This document shows, piece after piece, positions 58,269-64,000 of a stretch of DNA of 64,000 bases; within the stretch, counting starts at the first letter, position 1, and every line of letters starts with the position of its first letter. The stretch covers positions 310,001-374,000 of the forward strand of contig JAACJK010000165.1 in NCBI GenBank assembly GCA_013368325.1, written 5' to 3'. The notes under the pieces are model-generated. The model was not told where the DNA came from. It saw nothing but the letters and a program-made list of their open reading frames with translations, and did not search any database. Position numbers and translations under genes: made by a program. This stretch comes from Ephemerocybe angulata (lineage: Eukaryota > Basidiomycota > Agaricomycetes > Agaricales > Psathyrellaceae).

Positions 58269-61200
58269 ATGGCGGCGTCGTTCGCCCAATATGCTTCCCA
58301 GTATCTTAACAGGCAACCCCAGCCTGGAGCTAGTCTTGCCTCATCTCATCCAATGTTCTTCTCGTTCAGCACGGAGGATGGTTCCCGACACGGCCAGAGC
58401 ACCGATCTGGACGACTTCGACGACCCCCATCTGAGAGACAGCCATGCGTCGACTGTGCATCATGGAGGAGGAGATGGAGAAGAGGATGAAGATGACGACC
58501 CATACCTGCGTCTCGACGAAGACGAGCGCTTTGCTTCACGGCAACAGCAACAATCTGCACCCCTCATTGCCCGAGATGACGACGAAAGTGTTAGTTCAGG
58601 GTCGCCGAAAGGCTGGCTGGCACATCTAGCAGCGTCTCCGTCGATGCACCGACCACGAACCCCGTCGCCAGCTCCAAGTTCGTCAGATTCAGATCCTCCA
58701 CCAGAGCTATACGCTCCCAAACCGAAGCCGAAACACAAGCAGACGCCCCAACCTCGGTCCTTGTCTCTTACCGAGTCATTGTTACCGCGGGATGGGCGGA
58801 CTCGACCTCTGGATGTCTTCTCGCTACCTGACCCCAGACATACGCCCAGAGGACGACGAAAATACAACGATTCAATCTGGACGTCGATATGGCTCTTTGG
58901 AGTCAGTGTCTGTGTTGTGTTTTCCATCGTCATGCTCTTCGCTGCACCTCAACCAGACAAGAAAGTTCCTCGGACTGTCTTGCCATACGTCACACTCCTA
59001 CATACTGTCCCTCTCCTCACCATTTTGACCTTTGTGAGCGCAGCTGTCGCATATGCGCACATATTCCTGTTGCAGATCTTCGTCCGCCCTGTGATGATCG
59101 CAACCTCGGTATTCATTCCAGTTACCCTATTGATCTCTTCGATTTGGGCATTTATTGGAAGCTTCATGTACGACGGAAATGAACCAACGTGGGGAGAGAC
59201 TGTTGGGTGCGTGCTTTGCTTCTTAATTGTGGAATAGCTCTGATGTTCCCCTCTAGGTTACGGTTATTTTCGATTATACCCCTCATTCTGGCTATCATAA
59301 CTGCACGCCGACTCCTTCATCTTCCTCAACAGATTCACACCACGTCCTCCACTTTGACTCTAACCACACATCTCCTTATGGCCAACCCCTTCCTATTGGC
59401 TCTATCGCCAGTTGTCCTCCTGGCGACCTTGATTGCCTCATTGCCTTTCCTTACTCTTATCTTCAGGCTATTACTCATTGGCTACGCTACATCCTCGGCG
59501 AAGAGCGGGTGGGAATGGCATGTTCGTGGATGGGCGAATTGGTCGATAACAAGCACAGTTCTGGTGTGGCTGTGGAGCTGGGGGGTTTCGCGAGGAGTAA
59601 TGCGCATGACCACGGCCAGTGTCATCGCTGCTTGGTACTTCGCTGAGTGAGTTAAGCTTTTAATGACTCCATCTCTGTTTTACGTATGCTGACCTTCCAC
59701 CAGTCCGAGTCTGCCCCCGCCGCCGCCCTCATCCACCCACACAATCCATAGCGCTCTATTCCGAGCAACCGGACCATCGCTGGGGTCGACCGTGTTGGCC
59801 GCCTTGATCCTCACCGTCATCCGAATGCTGACCCTCTTTACTATCTTCTTACAACGCCTTCCTATCTACTTACCCCTCCGCGTGGTTGGGATTGTTATGC
59901 CTGCCATACGATTCTTGGTAGGGTATATTGAAGGAACCACAACTGCGTTGAGCAAGTATGCCCTTGTGTATACAGGGATTACAGGCGATAGCTTCATGGG
60001 AAGCGCGAGACGAGCAAGGGCGCTGACCTCCGCTGTTGAGAACAACATCCGCTCCAGAGAACGAGGACGAGGTATCAGTAAAGAGCGTAAGTCTCCTCTC
60101 TTAGATCTTCGGTTCTAGCGACTGATAATACATTCTATAGCTCCCCTTACGCTGCTCACCATATCCCCTCTTACCCTTACCTTTCCTTTTGCTTTGATCA
60201 CCTACATCTTTGTTGCGCACACGCTGAATTCGCCGAACGAAGCCCTTGGAGCAGCGGTTCTGGCAGGAGGGGTCACTGCACTGGTCGGCCTGTTCTGCGT
60301 TGGCCTCGTCAAGGATACGTGAGTAACGAAATCTATCAGTGACCTCTGTCCAGAGCTGAAATAGTTATTTAGTGCCGACACACTCTATCTGTGCTATTGT
60401 ATCGACAAGGATGTCGGAGACCGCAAGCGGGAAGAAGTGTTCATCATCGTAAGTCTTCGCACACCAAATTCTCGGCGGTAGCTGTGCTGACCTTGATTAG
60501 TTCGAACCTGAATCTGGACCCGCCCAACAGCGACCTGCGCCTGGGTCGCGGGGACCCGAGCGAATCGTCCCTCGGTCCCCGGCAGCACCTCTGAGTCCAG
60601 GGCAGCAACCACAACCCCGTCCACTGGCCCAAGCACAAGCTGTCAAACCCTCTCCTCAGCGCCAAAACCCCCAGCAACCCACACCTACTGGGGGCTCTTC
60701 TCGAGTGCCACTCCCGCAGCACTTCACCCAGCCAACGTTAACCCGGACGACTCCACTGGCGCCGCCACCTCCATTGGTGGAAGAGGAGGCCCCTGATCCT
60801 TTCAAGCAAAGCTTCGTCGTTGACGAGGAGGAGGATGAGGACGACGACCCACCGCAGATCACACAGCCTTTGCAGCTGAGGCGGGATAGTCGTGGCGGAC
60901 CTGCGGTTGCGCCCGTAATCCTCAGCAGCAGTCCGCGAAGTATGGCTGCCTTCGCCGCGCAGCAGCAGCAGCCGTTCGGTCATGCGAGGAGACCGAGTGC
61001 TGGTGTGGCAGGCCTGGCGTCTTCTTTCTCCCGCTCTCCGCCTACGCAGCGCATGATGACCAGCGCAGAGTTGAATATGAAGAGTCATGTGTTCGACCCG
61101 GCTAGGAGGGGGCCTCCCTCGGTGGATAGCTCTGACGAGGAGGGCGACAGTAGGATTATGGAGCCGCTTGGGAGTGGGAATGTGGGCGCTTCGTATGCGG

Positions 61201-61316
61201 TGTCGAGCGAGATGGAGCAGGGGTCTTTGCAGCTGTCGTCGCAGATGCAGAGAAGTAGGAGGTCAGATGGGTTGGAGGAGAGTGATATGTTCCCTGGATC
61301 TGGATTTTTCAAGTAG
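58269..61316 (+). CDS. PNS1: CTL/Pns1-like multi-pass membrane protein
   Basis: Six exons: 58269-59206, 59257-59646, 59704-60086, 60141-60318, 60373-60448, 60501-61316. All phases close to 926 residues. After a long acidic, Ser/Pro-rich N-tail (about 200 residues) come roughly ten membrane segments, from SIWLFGVSVCVVFSIVMLFA to GGVTALVGLFCVGLV. The blocks SKSGWEWHV-like AKSGWEWHVRGWA, SVIAAWYFAD, ALFRATGPSLGS and YALVYTGITGDSFMGSARRA, and then LYLCYCIDKD, mark the choline transporter-like family. The yeast member Pns1 is a plasma-membrane protein of unclear substrate. The C-terminal 270 residues are Pro/Gln-rich, then acidic, and hydrophilic. The ATG at 58269 was chosen because it opens MAASFAQYASQYLNRQP and the upstream frame has no ATG. 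Transport of choline is not shown by sequence. Confidence 0.88.
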
Positions 61317-61739
61317 GGAATTGGATTTGGATGGACATTGTCGTCTTTTTCGTTGTATCCTTTTACTCGTACATCACCTTGCCACGCTTTCTTGTTATCT
61401 TGCATTTTCTTGGCTGTTTATCTTAGGGTTTCTACCAGACGATGCATCCCCTTTACGTCCGTACCCCCAAACGTTCCCATGTTTCTGTGTCGACGTGTGG
61501 ATGCCGCCCCCTCACCCTTCCGTATCAGATAGACCTTTCCTTCTCCCATTTTCCTCATCGTTGTCCACACTCCCTATCTCTTGTACCGTCTTGGTCGTCT
61601 GCATGTTGCTTTCGTTTGTTACCTGTGTATATATCTATTGTTTCTATTAGACCTTGAAACTTGAGCTCCCGAGCTCAAGGCCCTCCCTCCTCCACATGCA
61701 CCGGTCTGACCCGTCCCACACGGAACGTGGGGCGGGCGA
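61317..61739. other. 3' flank of PNS1-like gene
   Basis: No gene. Contains the palindrome at 61660-61679. Confidence 0.4.
61660..61679. repeat. Short perfect palindrome
   Basis: CTTGAGCTC and GAGCTCAAG are separated by two bases, giving a 9-base-pair hairpin about 340 bases after the PNS1-like stop. It may be an RNA 3' end signal or chance. Confidence 0.5.
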
Positions 61740-62124
61740 TATACTTAGCGCCCAATCTGAATCAGAATAGTTGAGCGCGCAACGCCGAGGGGTCTAAATT
61801 TGTCGCAACCAGCCAGCAGCGCGAGCTCGAGGTTCTCCCTCCTCCACATTGCCTCCACATGCATCTTTCTGACTCGGAGGACTCACTCCATGGGTGTCCA
61901 GCGGGGGCGGGCGTCGGGACTGAAGATCACGCAGTTCGGTTATATCCCTGAATCAGTCGGGGCACCGCCGCCGGCGGGCGCTCCTGACTCGTCAATAATG
62001 GCGCCCCGGACGACCATCATACGGCTCTCGAGTCAGATGGCCGAGCCCCTTCTCACTATATATCACGAAGAGATTGCGCGCAACTGCCCGCAACAAGTCT
62101 TCATCCCCTGTTTACCCCACAGCC
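61740..62124 (+). promoter_or_regulatory. Upstream region of DUF4246 copy 3 with shared blocks
   Basis: The GC block CACCGCCGCCGGCGGGCGCT (61963-61982) is the complement of the block upstream of copies 1 and 2. A block at about 62000-62040 (CCCGGACGACC, CTCGAGTCAGATGG) is shared with copy 1 only. TGACTCGGAGGACTCA near 61868 carries two GAGTCA/TGACTC half sites. A TATA-like ctatatatc (62056-62064) lies about 65 bases before the ATG, the same distance as in copy 2. Confidence 0.5.
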
Positions 62125-64000
62125 ATGACTAGTTTGGGGCCCCTAATCGTTACAGAAAAACCCGGGCACGGAAAAGACGTGAATTGGGTTCCTCCACCCA
62201 AGCCCGGCGAGTATCGAGCGCTCTTTCCTAATGCACTTGTAGAAACTGGCTATGAAGGCGGTAGGTAAGTACATACCATGGTCTCGATTGCGGATATCAG
62301 GTAGCTGACCTTGGACATCTCTAGCCTGGCGCTAATCACTCTGCGAGAATTGACGATGCTGAGGTTCATGAACGCCGTGACGGACAAGCCTGGCTGGACA
62401 GACAAGGTAATGGCATCCTGATACACCCAGAACACGATGCACTTGACTTACTAGCTTACTCACAGGTTTTCGATGAAGAAATCATCAAGAGATGGAAGGG
62501 CGAGACAGTCCTTAAAGAGTCATCCCTTGAAGAGGAGATGACGGAAGCTATGTTCAATTATTGCATCAAGGAACTACAGCACCGCGCAGAGAACTTCGAC
62601 GATTCTCCACGAGGTGCTATCCAGGTTTTCCCTGGGGACGTACAGAAATCAGACACTGCAATCTCAGAGGAGACAAGGCTCTCACTTCTGAGATGCGTTC
62701 GGCCCCTCGAGGACGTCCCAGAGCACAAGAAAGACTGGCACCCGGGCTCCAACGGCAAGGTGCTCGACCTTGTACACCCCAGCCTATTCCCTTTGATCTA
62801 TGGTACGAGCAGGATCTTGCCTGTTGGAGCCGCAGCCACGACTCTAGAGGATTGCGCTCAGCACTGTGGCGAAGGCGAAGTAATCCCAGTCCCGAGTCTC
62901 CCTCAATTACCCCCGCGAAACGGATGGCGGATGTACCAGCCCGCGGACCCGATTCCCTACAGCACGGATTTCCAATGGCTCCCTTGCGAAGTCGATATCT
63001 CAGGCGAGAAACCAAGGTGGGTTGCATTCTCTCTCCCTTCGTCCCCCACGTCAATGTCACTGAGACCTGCCAGAATCCTAACCTATATCAACAATTTGCA
63101 CCCCAAGCACCACCCTGATCTTTACACGGTAGTCGAGGACGTGATTGCGGCAGCTATACCCCTATGGGAGCTCACCCTTGCTCCTCTCCAGTCTGACAGT
63201 GGATCTTCCATCCCACGACGCATCCCGTACACCGCCGCGGAGTACGACCCAGATCCAGCAAATGATACCCCTCATCCCAAGCAAGAGGAGGACGAGGACG
63301 AAGATGTATACAACGCCCGCTGTGAAGCCTGGAGCCAGTGGTGTAAGGATACCAGGGAAGTCGTTCTCCCTGAGCCTGGAAAGTTCGAACCACTAGAAGA
63401 GCCAGATACGCTGAGTCTGAAGGAGCTGTGCGCTGAGCGACCGCTTCAGGTCATTGTGAAGCTGGCTAACATCGAGCTGACGCCTGAAAAGCCAGAGTAT
63501 GAGGGTGGTAGCTGGCATGTCGAGGGAAAGTTGGTGAGCAACTTGCTTCTCATTGCATGCTTGTAGCTCATATTCCTGATATGTCAATGATAGAACGAAA
63601 CCATCTGCGCCAGCGCAATCTACTACTACTCGTGCGAGAACATCTCGCCGTCGAGCCTCTCCTTCCGGCAACAGTCCCTCCGCCCTGACTATATGGACAT
63701 AGGCTACGAGCAGGACTACCACGAATGGCTCCCTGAAGTCTTCGGGATCGAAACGGAGACGGACTCCATCCAAGTACTCGGGAGTGTCGATACAAGGGAA
63801 GGTAGGATAATCACCTTCCCCAACATCCTCCAACACCAGGTCCAGCCATTCAAACTCGAAGACCCAACCAAACCTGGGCACAGGAAGATCATGGCGCTCT
63901 TCCTCGTGGACCCTCACACCAGCGTGATAAGTACGGCCGACGTTCCACCGCAGAGGCTCGATTGGTGGGCGGAAGAAGTCTCGTCGAAGGAAAGGGACGT
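62125..64000 (+). CDS. DUF4246 family protein, copy 3 (runs off the window)
   Basis: Exons seen: 62125-62264, 62325-62406, 62466-63016, 63074-63533 and 63594 to the window end. The first four are 140, 82, 551 and 460 bases, exactly as in copy 1. All phases close, with 546 residues readable before the window ends. It starts MTSLGPLIVTEKPGHGKDVN and keeps VHPSLFPLIYG, WHVEGKLNETICASAIYYYS and GHRKIMALFLVDP. About 65 residues are expected beyond the edge, judged from copies 1 and 2. It lies on the opposite strand and 50 kb from the other two, but its promoter and sequence are closest to copy 1. No lesion is seen. Function is not established. Confidence 0.87.

Overview
The window reads as nuclear DNA of a basidiomycete fungus, most likely an agaricomycete. 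Its genes are split by many short introns (about 42-86 bases) with GT-AG borders. The gene content also fits: F-box proteins, DUF4246 paralogues, a Pho85-type cyclin, a CTL/Pns1 transporter and membrane-ankyrin fusion proteins. I rebuilt exons by eye from splice borders, reading phase and family motifs, with no database search. Exon phases close exactly in every multi-exon gene except the CENP-C-like locus and the second F-box locus, which suggests those two are really damaged rather than badly sequenced.

Left part (1-13 kb): a mitochondrial tRNA 2-thiouridylase (SLM3/MTU1 type) and an F-box/LRR-like protein lie on the + strand. Two DUF4246 paralogues follow on the - strand. Between them is a decayed CENP-C/Mif2-like gene, interrupted by a small inverted-repeat transposon (MITE).

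Middle (13.6-29.5 kb): three paralogous - strand genes encode an N-terminal module of about seven membrane segments joined to a C-terminal ankyrin array of 5, 10 or about 13 repeats. A GH5 glycosidase whose C-terminus looks like a prenylation (CaaX) signal sits between the first two. Much of the exon structure, and parts of the flanks, are shared between the three copies. This cluster is the best candidate for an undescribed receptor-like system.

Right part (30-57 kb): this is gene-poor. The only confident gene is a Pcl-type cyclin at 42-43.6 kb. The rest holds simple repeats, a 769-base inverted repeat with tRNA-like promoter boxes, a second MITE of the same family as the first, and other palindromic or tRNA-like sequences.

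Right end (57-64 kb): a short or broken F-box gene diverges from a PNS1/CTL-like membrane protein. A third DUF4246 paralogue follows and runs off the window. The three DUF4246 genes share exon lengths and an upstream block with a TATA-like box and GAGTCA motifs, so they are probably co-regulated duplicates.
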